In this document: one piece after another, positions 1-8,703 of the stretch
How positions within the stretch are numbered: the stretch's first letter is position 1
Layout of the letters: each line of letters starts with the position of its first letter
Assembly (NCBI GenBank): GCA_028281325.1
Contig: JANQKC010000010.1
Coordinates: 248,001-312,000, forward strand
Origin: Alphaproteobacteria bacterium
Lineage (GTDB): Bacteria; Pseudomonadota; Alphaproteobacteria; UBA8366
Length of the DNA: 64,000 nt
Reading direction: 5' to 3'
The notes under the pieces: model-generated
Databases searched by the model: none
The model's input: only the letters and a program-made list of their open reading frames with translations
Told to the model about the DNA's origin: nothing
Program-made: the position numbers and the translations under genes

Positions 1-1
1 T

Positions 2-490
2 CTAACGCCCGATCCGAGCAATCCTGTGAACCAGGTTCAGACGGGCGAGGTTCGCGCGCGCGGCGTCGAATTGGAAGCCGTCGCCAGCTTCGACTTCGGC
101 TTGGATATGATCGCCAGCTATTCCTATCAAGACGTGGAAGTCACCAAGAGCAACCGCGGCGACGAAGGCAACCGACCGGCCACGGTGCCGGCGCATCTGC
201 TCGGGATTTGGGGCGACTACACTGTTCCCGACGGCATGTTCGGCGGCTTGGGCTTCGGCGCAGGCGTCCGCTACAAGGGATCGACCTTCGGTGACGCGGC
301 GAACACTTTCAAGGTGGATGACTATGTCCTGGTCGATGCGGCCGTCCACTACGACTGGCGGGGCCTCACCGTCGCCATAAACGCGGAGAATATCTTCGAC
401 AACCGGCACGTCGCGTCGTGCAGCAGCGCGAACGCGTGCTTCTACGGAACCGACCGCACGGTAATCGGTAGCGTGCGCTATCGCTGGTGA
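2..490 (+). CDS. TonB-dependent siderophore receptor, C-terminal part
   Basis: This is the last 162 codons of an outer-membrane TonB-dependent receptor; the start and plug domain lie outside the window. The reading frame is open from base 2. Alternating beta strands of the barrel are visible, and the chain ends in an aromatic strand (SVRYRW), the usual C-terminal signal for outer-membrane insertion. The stretch beginning NQVQTGEVRARGVELE is typical of FhuA-like ferric siderophore receptors, as is the loop with two cysteines in CSSANAC near the end. The genes that follow (a small membrane protein, a PepSY protein and a DUF3325-like protein) are the usual companions of such receptors, which supports ferric siderophore import. 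The ligand cannot be told from this fragment. Confidence 0.9.
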   Translation, partial: LTPDPSNPVNQVQTGEVRARGVELEAVASFDFGLDMIASYSYQDVEVTKSNRGDEGNRPATVPAHLLGIWGDYTVPDGMFGGLGFGAGVRYKGSTFGDAANTFKVDDYVLVDAAVHYDWRGLTVAINAENIFDNRHVASCSSANACFYGTDRTVIGSVRYRW

Positions 491-555
491 TGATCGTGCG
501 AACGCGTCATGCATCCGCTGACGAACTTAGACCGGAATCGATCGGGAACACGTGA

Positions 556-849
556 ATGGAACAGGGAAAGAGGAAACGCAGAGCGATTGTCATACGCTGG
601 ATCCTGGCCGGGCCGGTCACCCTGGCGGTCGCCGTCGCCGTGATGGCAACGATGCCGCTGTGGTTTCCACAAGGGGCCGCCGGAATCGACCATCTGATCC
701 TGCCGCTGATCCTGTTCCCGGCGCTCTGGGCCGTGGCCTTTTTTTATGCGTGCCTGGCTGAAAATCTCACCCGCGCGGGCGTCATCCTTATAGGTCTGCT
801 GATCGTCAACGCCGCCACGGCCGGCTGGGCCGTTTGGGGCGCAGCATGA
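556..849 (+). CDS. small inner-membrane protein of the iron-uptake locus
   Basis: A 97-residue protein with three predicted membrane segments, roughly residues 14-33, 44-66 and 73-94, after a short basic N-terminus (MEQGKRKRR), which suggests the N-terminus is cytoplasmic. It lies 65 bp after the TonB receptor and 40 bp before the PepSY protein. That position is often held by DUF3649-type proteins in ferric siderophore loci. I cannot confirm that family by eye, so the function is inferred from context only. A frameshifted ATG at 552 opens another frame, but its translation is not membrane-like. Confidence 0.7.
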   Translation: MEQGKRKRRAIVIRWILAGPVTLAVAVAVMATMPLWFPQGAAGIDHLILPLILFPALWAVAFFYACLAENLTRAGVILIGLLIVNAATAGWAVWGAA

Positions 850-889
850 CCGGAACGCCTCACGCGGCGACGAGGGAAGGCAACCGATA

Positions 890-2476
890 ATGGCGTTGTC
901 GCAAGTCCGAACGAAACGCTTGGTGGCGATCCACGGCTGGTCCGGCGTGATCTTGGGTCTGCTGCTCTACGTCGTCATCTTGACCGGCGCCGTGGCCGTC
1001 TTTTCCTTCGAGATCGGCAGCTGGTCGGCAAGTGGCACGAAGTCGGCCGAACCCTTTGCGCGGCCGTTCGACGAAACGCTTCGTCGACTCGCGGAAAGCG
1101 TGCCGGCCACATACCACGATGACATCAGCGTCTTCCCCAACTCGGCCGGGCACATCGTGGCCTTCCTCCACACCCATACGACAAATGCCGAGGGCGACCC
1201 CGACGAGAAGGGCGTCCTGTTCGAGGTGCATCCGAAGACCCACGCGATCTTGGCGCAGCGCGAAGGCTTCGCCTCGGAAATCTTCGGCGTCGACCCTTGG
1301 AGCGCCCTGGACGAGTTTCTGGTCGAACTGCACGTCAACCTGCACCTGCCCGACCCCTGGGGTCTCTACGCGACCGGCATTCTCGGCTTGTTGATGCTGG
1401 CTTCGGCGATTTCCGGGATCCTGATCCATCGCCATCTGATCCAGGACCTGTTCGTCGCGCCGCGCCTGTCCAGCCGGCTGCTGAACGCACGCGATCGGCA
1501 CAATCTCGCGGGGACGTGGTCGCTGCCCTTCGCTTTCGTCTTGGCCTTCACCGGAGCCTACCTTAGCTTTGCGCTTTCGCTCGGGCTGCCGACAATCGGC
1601 GCGGTGGCCTTCGGCGGCGACCAAGTCGCCTTGATCGAACGGCTTATCGGCGTACGCGAGGCCGAAGACCCGACGACGGCGCCCTTGGCCAACATCGACG
1701 GCATGTTGGCGGCCTCTGCCGAGGCGGGCGGCACCGCGCCGCGCGGATTTATCGTGCGGCACTGGGGCCGGGCCGATGCCACCGTGACGGTCTCTCATTT
1801 GCCGGCCGAGGGCGATCTGACCGCCGCGCAGCAGCTATTCGACGGTCCGAGCGGCCGCCATCTTGGGCCGAAGCCGGGTATCGGCACCAAGCCGTCGGCG
1901 GGGAGCACGATTTTGGGGCTCATCTTCCCGCTGCACTTCGGCAACTTCGCCGGAGTCCTTTCGCGCACGGTCTGGTTCGCGCTCGGTCTGGTCTCCTGCT
2001 ACGTCACGCTGACCGGTCTGCGGCTTTGGATGGCGCGTCGGGACGAGCACCCTGTCTGGCGCCGCCTGGCCCGCGCGGTGGCGGTCGTGGGCTATGGCTT
2101 GCCGATCGCAATCGCCGGCAGCGGGATTGGCTTCTTCCTGAGCCTTCCCGCCGAGCAAACCCTGTTTTGGACCCCGGCCGCCTTCTCGATCGCATCCGCA
2201 GTGGCGATCGGCGTCGGCTTGGTTGTCCACAAGGACAGAACGCTCGCTCGGATTTATCGGCTGATGCTCGGCATCGCCTTCATCGCCCTGCCGCTCCTGC
2301 GGATGGGGCTGGGCGGTTTCGGCTGGGGACACCTCATGGAGAGCGGCAACGGCAAGGTCGTTGCTTTCGACCTGGTCCTGCTGATCGCCGGCGCGGGCTT
2401 TTTGGTTGCCGCGGCCGGCCTAGCTTCTAGGGCCGCCAAAGAGCCGCGCGCCGCCGACGGGATCGCTGCGAAATGA
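890..2476 (+). CDS. PepSY-associated TM helix protein (PiuB-like)
   Basis: A 528-residue inner-membrane protein of the PepSY-TM family. An N-terminal helix (about residues 16-36, preceded by the motif LVAIHGWSG) is followed by a large periplasmic segment, then further helices at about 155-180, 205-228, 355-378 and four in the C-terminal 130 residues. Conserved histidines occur at H15 in the first helix region and in LHVNLHL, as in family members thought to bind heme and act as ferric siderophore reductases or iron-uptake helpers. It sits between the receptor and a DUF3325-like gene, with which it shares an ATGA overlap at 2473-2476. The iron-reductase role is inferred from the family, not shown here. 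Confidence 0.85.
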   Translation: MALSQVRTKRLVAIHGWSGVILGLLLYVVILTGAVAVFSFEIGSWSASGTKSAEPFARPFDETLRRLAESVPATYHDDISVFPNSAGHIVAFLHTHTTNAEGDPDEKGVLFEVHPKTHAILAQREGFASEIFGVDPWSALDEFLVELHVNLHLPDPWGLYATGILGLLMLASAISGILIHRHLIQDLFVAPRLSSRLLNARDRHNLAGTWSLPFAFVLAFTGAYLSFALSLGLPTIGAVAFGGDQVALIERLIGVREAEDPTTAPLANIDGMLAASAEAGGTAPRGFIVRHWGRADATVTVSHLPAEGDLTAAQQLFDGPSGRHLGPKPGIGTKPSAGSTILGLIFPLHFGNFAGVLSRTVWFALGLVSCYVTLTGLRLWMARRDEHPVWRRLARAVAVVGYGLPIAIAGSGIGFFLSLPAEQTLFWTPAAFSIASAVAIGVGLVVHKDRTLARIYRLMLGIAFIALPLLRMGLGGFGWGHLMESGNGKVVAFDLVLLIAGAGFLVAAAGLASRAAKEPRAADGIAAK

Positions 2477-2751
2477 CGACGATCCTGACCCTGGCGGCGG
2501 TCGCCGTCTCGCTCGCGGGGCTTATCTATCTCGCGGCGACGGACCCGAAGCGCCGCCGGGCCTTCAACCTGCCGCCGTGCAGTCGTCGTCTCGCACTGTT
2601 CGCCTGGATCGTCGTCTTCGCGCCGGGCGCGACGCTCCTGGCCACCGAGCAGACAGCGGCCTTTGTGATATGGCTCGGCGCGGGCACCATCGCGGGATGG
2701 CTCGTCGCGGCAAAAGCGCCGACACCTGGCGCGAGCGCCAAATCGCAATAG
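2473..2751 (+). CDS. small membrane protein, DUF3325-like
   Basis: A 92-residue protein with an N-terminal helix (residues 3-22), a short charged segment (DPKRRRAF) and a hydrophobic hairpin at about 40-80. Size, layout and position directly after a PepSY protein match DUF3325 proteins of siderophore loci. The ATGA overlap with the upstream gene implies coupled translation. Its biochemical role is unknown; it probably assists the PepSY partner. Confidence 0.7.
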   Translation: MTTILTLAAVAVSLAGLIYLAATDPKRRRAFNLPPCSRRLALFAWIVVFAPGATLLATEQTAAFVIWLGAGTIAGWLVAAKAPTPGASAKSQ

Positions 2752-2911
2752 ACCGGTCGCGTGGCGCTGGCGCGTGTTTGAACAGCGCTGCTCCGCTCAA
2801 GCCAAATTGTTCCGACACCACCATCGAATGGAAACCGTCGGCTATGGCCGGCGCAGCGGAAGACCGGGCGTCTTGGACACCCCTAAAATATTGATACAAA
2901 TACCAAAAGAG

Positions 2912-2987
<76 letters not shown>

Positions 2988-3136
2988 ATCTTGTGGCGCG
3001 GCGTTGAGTCGGCGGGGATTGGGTCTTCCCGCCGCCGCATGCGGCTGCCGCAGCGAAGAACCGCCCCGGCGCCAGTGCTTGACTTAGCGGAAGGGTGACG
3101 GGAGGCGCAAGGGAAAAATCCCGCGGCGAATACCGG

Positions 3137-3529
3137 TCACTCCGTGCTTTTCTCCTTGTCGACGCCGCCCGCGATTTCGTTCAGATCGCCGTCGTCCGAC
3201 AAATCGCTGGCATCTTCCAGCACGCTGTCGTCCTCGTCGTCCGCCACGTCCTCGATGTCCACGTCATCGCCGAGATCCACGTCCTCGTCGTCGCCGTCCT
3301 CGGCCTCTTCGGCCGCCGCCGTCTTGGCGGCCGCCGCCTTAGCCGCGGCCGCAGCCTTGGCCTTCGCATCCGCCGTCTGCGAACTGCGCGACCGCTTCAA
3401 CCGGGTCACCGCCTCCGGATCGAAGACCGTTTCGCATTTCGGACAGATGATCGGATCTTTTTTAAGGTCGTAGAAACGGGCACCACAGTTCGCGCATACG
3501 CGTTTGGTGCCCCATTCAGGCTTCGCCAC
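3137..3529 (-). CDS. TIGR02300-type zinc-ribbon acidic protein
   Basis: A 130-residue protein. The N-terminal zinc ribbon has the pairs CANC (about residues 12-15) and CPKC (about 29-32), with the hallmark [12 protein letters not shown] between them. The rest is low complexity: an Ala/Lys stretch followed by a very acidic tail rich in Asp and Glu. This matches the TIGR02300/FYDLN_acid family found in alphaproteobacteria, whose function is unknown. I start it at the GTG at 3529, because an AAGGAGA ribosome site lies 6-8 bases upstream and the conserved sequence (AKPEWGTKR) begins there; a longer frame to 3571 has no good site. It is divergent from aroA. Confidence 0.85.
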   Translation of the reverse strand: MAKPEWGTKRVCANCGARFYDLKKDPIICPKCETVFDPEAVTRLKRSRSSQTADAKAKAAAAAKAAAAKTAAAEEAEDGDDEDVDLGDDVDIEDVADDEDDSVLEDASDLSDDGDLNEIAGGVDKEKSTE

Positions 3530-3697
3530 GTCCGTCTCCTTGGTTACGCACGACTGGAATGCGGGTGCCAATTGCCACGATCATTGCGCGGGGGCAAGCC
3601 ATATTTTTCATCTCGGTCGGATAGGGCACAGCCATCTAGGCCAGCGGCCCCGCTTTGTGGTACAGACAGCCGCCAGCAACCGACCGGCGGACCGCCC

Positions 3698-5050
3698 GTG
3701 CAACCACTGACAGCCTATCCGAAACACCCGCTTACCGGCACCTGCCGCGTGCCCGGCGACAAATCGATCTCGCATCGGGCCGTGCTTCTCGGCGCCTTGG
3801 CGGTCGGCACCACCCGGGTGACCGGCCTGCTGGAGGGCGAGGACGTGTTGCGGACGATCGCGGCGATCCGCGCGCTCGGCGCGCAGGCGGAAAAACAAAC
3901 CGACGGCAGTTGGCGGATCGACGGCGTGGGGATCGGCGGCCTCAGCGAACCCGACGACGTGCTCGACATGGGCAATTCGGGCACCGCGGCCCGGTTGCTG
4001 CTGGGCGTGCTGGCGGGGCATCCGATCCGTTCTTTCATGACCGGCGATCATTCGCTGCGGTCGCGCCCGATGGACCGGGTCGCCATTCCACTGCGCCAAA
4101 CCGGCGCGGCCATCGACACCCGCGAGGGCGGCCGCATGCCGCTGACGGTCGTCGGCGCGGCGGACCCGCTGCCGATCGCCTACACGCCGCCGGTCGCCTC
4201 GGCGCAGGTCAAGTCGGCGGTGCTACTGGCCGGGCTGAATGCCCCCGGCGAAACGACCGTGATCGAGAAACGCCCGACGCGCGACCATACCGAGCGCATG
4301 ATGGGGCATTTCGGCGCCGACCTGCGGATCGAGGAAACGGCCGACGGCACCGCGATCACGCTGACCGGCCAGCCGGAACTGACCGCCGCCGACATCGACG
4401 TCCCGGCGGACATCAGCTCGGCGGCCTTCCCCCTCGTCGCCGCCTTGCTGACCGAGGGATCGGCGGTGACCCTGCCCGGCGTCGGCCTGAACCCGGGACG
4501 CGCCGGCATCGTCCAGACGCTGCGCGAGATGGGGGCCCATATAGAAGAGAGCAATCCGCGGACCGCCGGCGGCGAGCCGGTCTGCGACCTGGTGGTGCGC
4601 CCGAGCGCCTTGCGCGGTATCGAGGTTCCGGCCGAGCGCGCGCCGTCGATGATCGACGAATACCCCGTGCTCGCCGTCGCGGCCGCCGCCGCCGACGGCC
4701 GTACCGTCATGCACGGCCTCGCGGAACTCCGGGTCAAGGAAAGCGACCGGCTTGCCGCCATGGCTGCGGGGCTCGCCGCCTGCGGCGTGGCGGTCGAGGA
4801 AGGCGAGGACAGCCTGACCGTCACCGGCGTCAACGACACCCCGGCCGGCGGCAACAACGCGCCGATCGAAACCCATTTCGATCACCGGATCGCCATGAGC
4901 TTCATGGTGCTCGGCACCGTGGCGGCGGCACCCGTCACGATCGACGACGGCACCGCGATCGCCACCAGCTTTCCCGACTTCGTCGCGCTGATGAACGGTA
5001 TCGGGGCGGATATCCGCCCCGGCGCCGCCGACACAGAGATGGCATCGTGA
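3698..5050 (+). CDS. aroA: 3-phosphoshikimate 1-carboxyvinyltransferase (EPSP synthase)
   Basis: A 450-residue enzyme that transfers enolpyruvyl from PEP to shikimate-3-phosphate in aromatic amino acid synthesis. The substrate-binding motif [16 protein letters not shown] is near the N-terminus, [15 protein letters not shown] follows at about residue 90, and conserved [31 protein letters not shown]-like and RVKESDRL motifs come in the right order. I chose the GTG at 3698 because the open frame upstream crosses the divergent zinc-protein promoter and shows no aroA similarity; GGCGGA lies just upstream. The stop overlaps the start of cmk (GTGA), so the two form an operon. Confidence 0.96.
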   Translation: MQPLTAYPKHPLTGTCRVPGDKSISHRAVLLGALAVGTTRVTGLLEGEDVLRTIAAIRALGAQAEKQTDGSWRIDGVGIGGLSEPDDVLDMGNSGTAARLLLGVLAGHPIRSFMTGDHSLRSRPMDRVAIPLRQTGAAIDTREGGRMPLTVVGAADPLPIAYTPPVASAQVKSAVLLAGLNAPGETTVIEKRPTRDHTERMMGHFGADLRIEETADGTAITLTGQPELTAADIDVPADISSAAFPLVAALLTEGSAVTLPGVGLNPGRAGIVQTLREMGAHIEESNPRTAGGEPVCDLVVRPSALRGIEVPAERAPSMIDEYPVLAVAAAAADGRTVMHGLAELRVKESDRLAAMAAGLAACGVAVEEGEDSLTVTGVNDTPAGGNNAPIETHFDHRIAMSFMVLGTVAAAPVTIDDGTAIATSFPDFVALMNGIGADIRPGAADTEMAS

Positions 5051-5697
5051 TCATCGCGCTCGATGGGCCCGCGGCGTCGGGCAAGGGCACGCTCGCCAAG
5101 CGGCTGGCGCAGCATTTCGGCTACGCCCATCTCGATACGGGCAAGCTGTATCGCGCGGTCGGGTTGGCGGTCCTGCAGTCCGGCGGGGACCCGGAGAACG
5201 CGGCGGCGGCCGAAAGCGCCGCCAATGCCCTTGTCCCGTCCGACCTGGATAATCCGGCGCTGTCCGGCGACGACGCGGCGGTCGCCGCCTCCAAGGTCGC
5301 GGCGATTCCAGCGGTCCGGGCCGCACTGCTCGCCTTTCAGCGTCGCTTCGCCGAAAGCCCGCCGGACGGCGCGCCGGGCGCGGTGATCGACGGCCGCGAC
5401 ATCGGCACCGTCGTCTGCCCCGACGCCCCGGCGAAACTGTTCGTGACGGCGGACGTGGAAATCCGCGCGGAACGGCGTCATAAAGAGTTGCTTGGACGCG
5501 GCGAGACCAGTATATATGCGCGCGTCCTGCAGGACCTTACGGAACGTGACGAACGGGATTCAAACCGCGCCGTTTCGCCGTTACAAACGGCAAGCGATGC
5601 GGTCGTGTTGGATACCAGCGCGATGGACCCCGACGCGGCTTTCGCCGCTGCCTTGGCGCATGTGGAGAAACGCCTGAAAGACGCCTCCGACCGCTAA
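5047..5697 (+). CDS. cmk: cytidylate kinase
   Basis: A 216-residue CMP/dCMP kinase. The P-loop is [16 protein letters not shown] at the N-terminus, followed by the CMP-binding region [11 protein letters not shown], then [15 protein letters not shown] at about 115-130 and the lid region with RDERDSNR near residue 165. The start is the GTG overlapping the aroA stop by 4 bp, and there is no other start near the P-loop. It supplies CDP for nucleotide pools. Its place between aroA and rpsA is a common proteobacterial order. Confidence 0.96.
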   Translation: MIIALDGPAASGKGTLAKRLAQHFGYAHLDTGKLYRAVGLAVLQSGGDPENAAAAESAANALVPSDLDNPALSGDDAAVAASKVAAIPAVRAALLAFQRRFAESPPDGAPGAVIDGRDIGTVVCPDAPAKLFVTADVEIRAERRHKELLGRGETSIYARVLQDLTERDERDSNRAVSPLQTASDAVVLDTSAMDPDAAFAAALAHVEKRLKDASDR

Positions 5698-5864
5698 CCC
5701 CCTGCCGGACATGTAAGACTGCAAGACGAAGCCCTTGGCTTGCCAAAGCGGAAACGCGCAGGACGGCCGGGCGCTGGTGCTAACTTTGGATGAAGACCGC
5801 CGGACACAACCGGCTGGCATGCAAAACGATAGATTAGGTTCGCCGGAAAGGAACGATAGATAGC

Positions 5865-7643
5865 ATGGTTGCTGACGCTGCTCAGAAAGAGAGTTTTGAA
5901 GACCTTCTGAATGAATCGCTCGGAGCGAATAACGGGCTGGAAGGCACCGTTTTAAAAGGAATGGTCATCGCGGTGGAGAATGACTTCGCGCTGGTCGATG
6001 TGGGCCTTAAATCGGAAGGCCGCGTCCCGCTGAAGGAATTCGCCGCCCCCGGACAGAAATCCGAGTTGAAGAAAGGCGACACCGTCGAGGTCTTCCTCGA
6101 GCGGATGGAAGACAAGAACGGCGAGGCCGTCCTGTCGCGCGAAAAGGCGCGCCGCGAGGAAGCCTGGATCGAACTGGAAAAAGCCTTCAACGACACCCAA
6201 CGGGTCACCGGCACCATCTTCGGCCGGGTCAAGGGCGGCTTCACGGTCGACCTGCAGGGCGCCGTCGCCTTCCTGCCGGGCAGTCAGGTGGACATCCGCC
6301 CGGTGCGCGACGTCACGCCGCTGATGGGCACGCCGCAACCGTTCCAAATCCTCAAGATGGACCGCAGCCGGGGCAATATCGTCGTCTCGCGCCGCGCCGT
6401 GCTGGAAGAGAGCCGCGCCGAACAGCGCAGCGAACTCATCGAAAGCCTGCGCGAGGGCCAGGTGCTCAAGGGCGTGGTCAAGAACATCACCGACTACGGC
6501 GCCTTCATCGATCTCGGCGGCGTCGACGGCCTGCTGCATGTCACGGACATCGCGTGGCGGCGGATCAACCATCCGTCGGAAGCCCTGCAGATCGGCGAAA
6601 CCATCGAGGTGCAGGTCATCCGCTTCAATCCGGAAACCCAGCGCATCAGCCTCGGCATGAAGCAGCTTGAAGCGGATCCGTGGGAAGGCGTCGAGGCGAA
6701 ATATCCGATCGGCACCAAGTTCACCGGACGCGTCACCAACATCACCGACTACGGCGCTTTCGTGGAACTGGAATCCGGCATCGAAGGCTTGGTCCATGTT
6801 TCCGAAATGAGCTGGACCAAGAAGAACGTGCATCCGGGCAAGATCGTATCGACGAGCCAGGAAGTCGAAGTCATGGTCCTGGACGTGGACGCGCAGAAGC
6901 GCCGGATCAGCCTGGGCCTCAAGCAATGCTCGGGCAATCCGTGGGAATCCTTCGCGGCCCAGTTCCCGGTCGAAACCGAGGTCGAAGGCGAGGTCAAGAA
7001 CATCACCGAATTCGGTCTGTTCGTCGGCCTGCCGGGCGAAATCGACGGCATGGTCCATCTGTCCGATATCGACTGGAACCGGCCGGGCGAGCAGGCCATC
7101 GCCGACTTCAAGAAGGGCGACATGGTCAAGGCCAAGGTCCTCGACGTGGACGTGGTCAAGGAACGCATCAGCCTCGGCATCAAGCAGCTCGGCGACGATC
7201 CGTTCGCCTCGGGCATCGAAGGGGTCCGCAAGGGCCAAACCGTGACCTGTACGGTGACCGCCGTCGTCGACAACGGCATCGAAGTGTCGGTCAACGACAG
7301 CGTGCACGGCTTCATCCGCAAGTCCGATCTGTCCTCCGACCGTTCGGAACAGCGGCCGGACCGGTTCGCGACGGGCGAGAAGGTCGACGCCAAGGTCATC
7401 GCGATCGACAAGTCGAACCGCAAGCTCAACCTCTCGATCAGGGCGCGCGAAGTACAGGAAGAGAAGGAGGCGATGGCCGAATACGGCAGCTCCGACTCCG
7501 GCGCCTCGCTGGGCGATATCCTGGGCGCCGCGTTGCGGTCGAAGGAGCAGGAATCGTCGCAGGACACGGACAACGACGACGCGGCGGCCGCATCGGATGA
7601 CGCAAAGGTCGAAGAAACCGGGGCCGACGACACCAAGAAATAG
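5865..7643 (+). CDS. rpsA: 30S ribosomal protein S1
   Basis: A 592-residue ribosomal protein that binds mRNA and helps load it onto the 30S subunit. Six S1 (OB-fold) repeats occupy about residues 25-535; the better-conserved repeats carry the repeated signature DYGAFIDLGGVDGLLHVTDI and close variants (DYGAFVELESGIEGLVHVSEM, EFGLFVGLPGEIDGMVHLSD). The C-terminal 60 residues are acidic and low-complexity. A GGAAAGGAA ribosome site precedes the ATG. The 167-bp leader after cmk may hold its own promoter. A GC-rich hairpin follows the gene. Confidence 0.98.
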   Translation: MVADAAQKESFEDLLNESLGANNGLEGTVLKGMVIAVENDFALVDVGLKSEGRVPLKEFAAPGQKSELKKGDTVEVFLERMEDKNGEAVLSREKARREEAWIELEKAFNDTQRVTGTIFGRVKGGFTVDLQGAVAFLPGSQVDIRPVRDVTPLMGTPQPFQILKMDRSRGNIVVSRRAVLEESRAEQRSELIESLREGQVLKGVVKNITDYGAFIDLGGVDGLLHVTDIAWRRINHPSEALQIGETIEVQVIRFNPETQRISLGMKQLEADPWEGVEAKYPIGTKFTGRVTNITDYGAFVELESGIEGLVHVSEMSWTKKNVHPGKIVSTSQEVEVMVLDVDAQKRRISLGLKQCSGNPWESFAAQFPVETEVEGEVKNITEFGLFVGLPGEIDGMVHLSDIDWNRPGEQAIADFKKGDMVKAKVLDVDVVKERISLGIKQLGDDPFASGIEGVRKGQTVTCTVTAVVDNGIEVSVNDSVHGFIRKSDLSSDRSEQRPDRFATGEKVDAKVIAIDKSNRKLNLSIRAREVQEEKEAMAEYGSSDSGASLGDILGAALRSKEQESSQDTDNDDAAAASDDAKVEETGADDTKK

Positions 7644-7685
7644 TACTGCGGCAACCCAACGCTTCGTCAGTACCATGACACAAGG

Positions 7686-7717
7686 GGGCGGCCGGCAACC
7701 GAACCGTCCGGCCGCCC
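7686..7717 (+). terminator. GC-rich hairpin after rpsA
   Basis: A perfect 10-bp stem, GGGCGGCCGG at 7686-7695 and CCGGCCGCCC at 7708-7717, with a 12-nt loop, 42 bases after the rpsA stop. No T-run follows, so it may act as a transcript-end stabiliser or Rho-assisted terminator rather than a classical intrinsic one. Confidence 0.6.
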
Positions 7718-7755
7718 TCATGGCCGCGCCCTACGGAGAATCCGAATTCCGGTTA

Positions 7756-7813
7756 TTTTAGAGCTTGTTGCTTGTTGCTTGACGACCTGCATCGCCTCTG
7801 GCACGCTCTAAAA
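7756..7813. repeat. 9-bp inverted repeat upstream of ihfB
   Basis: TTTTAGAGC (7756-7764) is the exact reverse complement of GCTCTAAAA (7805-7813), 40 bases apart. The left arm runs into two copies of TTGTTGC (7765-7778). The structure is centred about 115 bp before the ihfB start, between the rpsA terminator and ihfB. It could be a regulator site pair or a leader RNA fold; the sequence does not decide. Confidence 0.5.
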
Positions 7814-7901
7814 GGGGGTGGCACTAATCCGTTTGAGGGCTGACGTTCAACAATTCTGAGGCGCACGGCCAACGGGCGGGAATCGCATTTTTAGGGGATA
7901 T

Positions 7902-8204
7902 ATGGGTCCGATGACCAAATCACAGCTCATACAAAGAATCGCGGAACTTAATCCGCATTTATATCAAAGGGATGTGGAACGTATTGTTTCAACCATTTTC
8001 GACGAGATTTCAGCCGCGCTCGCGGAAGGGGATCGTGTCGAGCTCCGCGGCTTCGGCGCATTTTCTGTCAAAGTCCGGGACGCCCGGTTGGGACGCAATC
8101 CACGCACCGGGGAGACGGTCAGCGTCGACCGCAAGGCTGTTCCGTTCTTCAAAACGGGCAAACAGCTGCGGGACATGCTAAACACGCCCCAAACCAGCTC
8201 CTGA
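7902..8204 (+). CDS. ihfB: integration host factor subunit beta
   Basis: A 100-residue DNA-bending protein of the HU/IHF family; IhfB pairs with IhfA to bend DNA at promoters and recombination sites. It has the family core RGFGAFSVK, then [11 protein letters not shown] (the DNA-intercalating arm) and [13 protein letters not shown]. The canonical beginning MTKSQLI is at residue 4; an AGGGGAT ribosome site sits 4-5 bases before the ATG at 7902, while the ATG at 7911 is 13 bases away, so I take 7902. It follows rpsA as in many proteobacteria. Confidence 0.95.
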   Translation: MGPMTKSQLIQRIAELNPHLYQRDVERIVSTIFDEISAALAEGDRVELRGFGAFSVKVRDARLGRNPRTGETVSVDRKAVPFFKTGKQLRDMLNTPQTSS

Positions 8205-8286
8205 TCCCATCCGTCGGTTACCGACCTGCCGACGAAATTACGCGTGGGCAGGGTGGCGGTGCATGCGGAACGGATAGTCGAGTGCC

Positions 8287-8700
8287 ATGAGGGTTTTTTT
8301 CTGGATCGTCGTCGTCTTCTTTGTCGTCCTTACGATCGATTTCGTCATGACGAACGGGCAACCGGTCCAATTCGGGTCCTGGTTCCTACCTTGGAAATTC
8401 GGCATTCCCTCGGGTCTGGCGGTGCTTCTGGCCATGGCGCTGGGCGTGTTAATCGGCGGCCTGTTGGCCTGGACCGCGGGCGGCCGGGCGCGACGCCGGG
8501 CGCGGCAAGCCGAACGCAAGGTCGGCGCGTTGGAACGCGAGATGAACGCCTTGCTGCAACGGGTGGAAGGCGTGGAACGCGACGCCATCGCCGTCGCCCT
8601 GCCCGGTCCAGATAAACCCGGCCCCGACAAACCCGCAGGCGGAACCCCGTCGACGACATCTCCACCGTCCGAGAACGCGTCGGCAACCGGCCGGGCATAG
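8287..8700 (+). CDS. LapA-domain (DUF1049) inner-membrane protein
   Basis: A 137-residue protein with two helices (about residues 3-20 and 40-64) joined by a short loop containing TNGQPVQF, which is characteristic of LapA/DUF1049 proteins. After the second helix comes a basic then coiled-coil segment (about 68-100) and a Pro/Ser-rich tail. Enterobacterial LapA pairs with LapB in lipopolysaccharide assembly control; no lapB is next to this gene, so that role is inferred. It lies downstream of ihfB, as in many alphaproteobacteria. Confidence 0.8.
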   Translation: MRVFFWIVVVFFVVLTIDFVMTNGQPVQFGSWFLPWKFGIPSGLAVLLAMALGVLIGGLLAWTAGGRARRRARQAERKVGALEREMNALLQRVEGVERDAIAVALPGPDKPGPDKPAGGTPSTTSPPSENASATGRA

Positions 8701-8703
8701 ACG

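Noticed and set aside
3095-3697. An N-terminal extension of aroA
   Set aside because: It runs antisense through the zinc-ribbon gene, and EPSP synthase similarity starts only after the GTG at 3698.
5952-7721. A 589-codon open frame on the minus strand opposite rpsA
   Set aside because: It is antisense to a textbook S1 gene, has Asp/Leu-rich translation with no family, and arises from GC-rich codon bias.
7779-7812. Sigma-70 promoter for ihfB with TTGACG as -35
   Set aside because: The only -10-like hexamer (TCTAAA) is 22 bases away, outside normal spacing.
8212-8234. Terminator hairpin after ihfB (CGTCGG/CCGACG)
   Set aside because: Only 6 bp, an 11-nt loop and no T-run; too weak to call.
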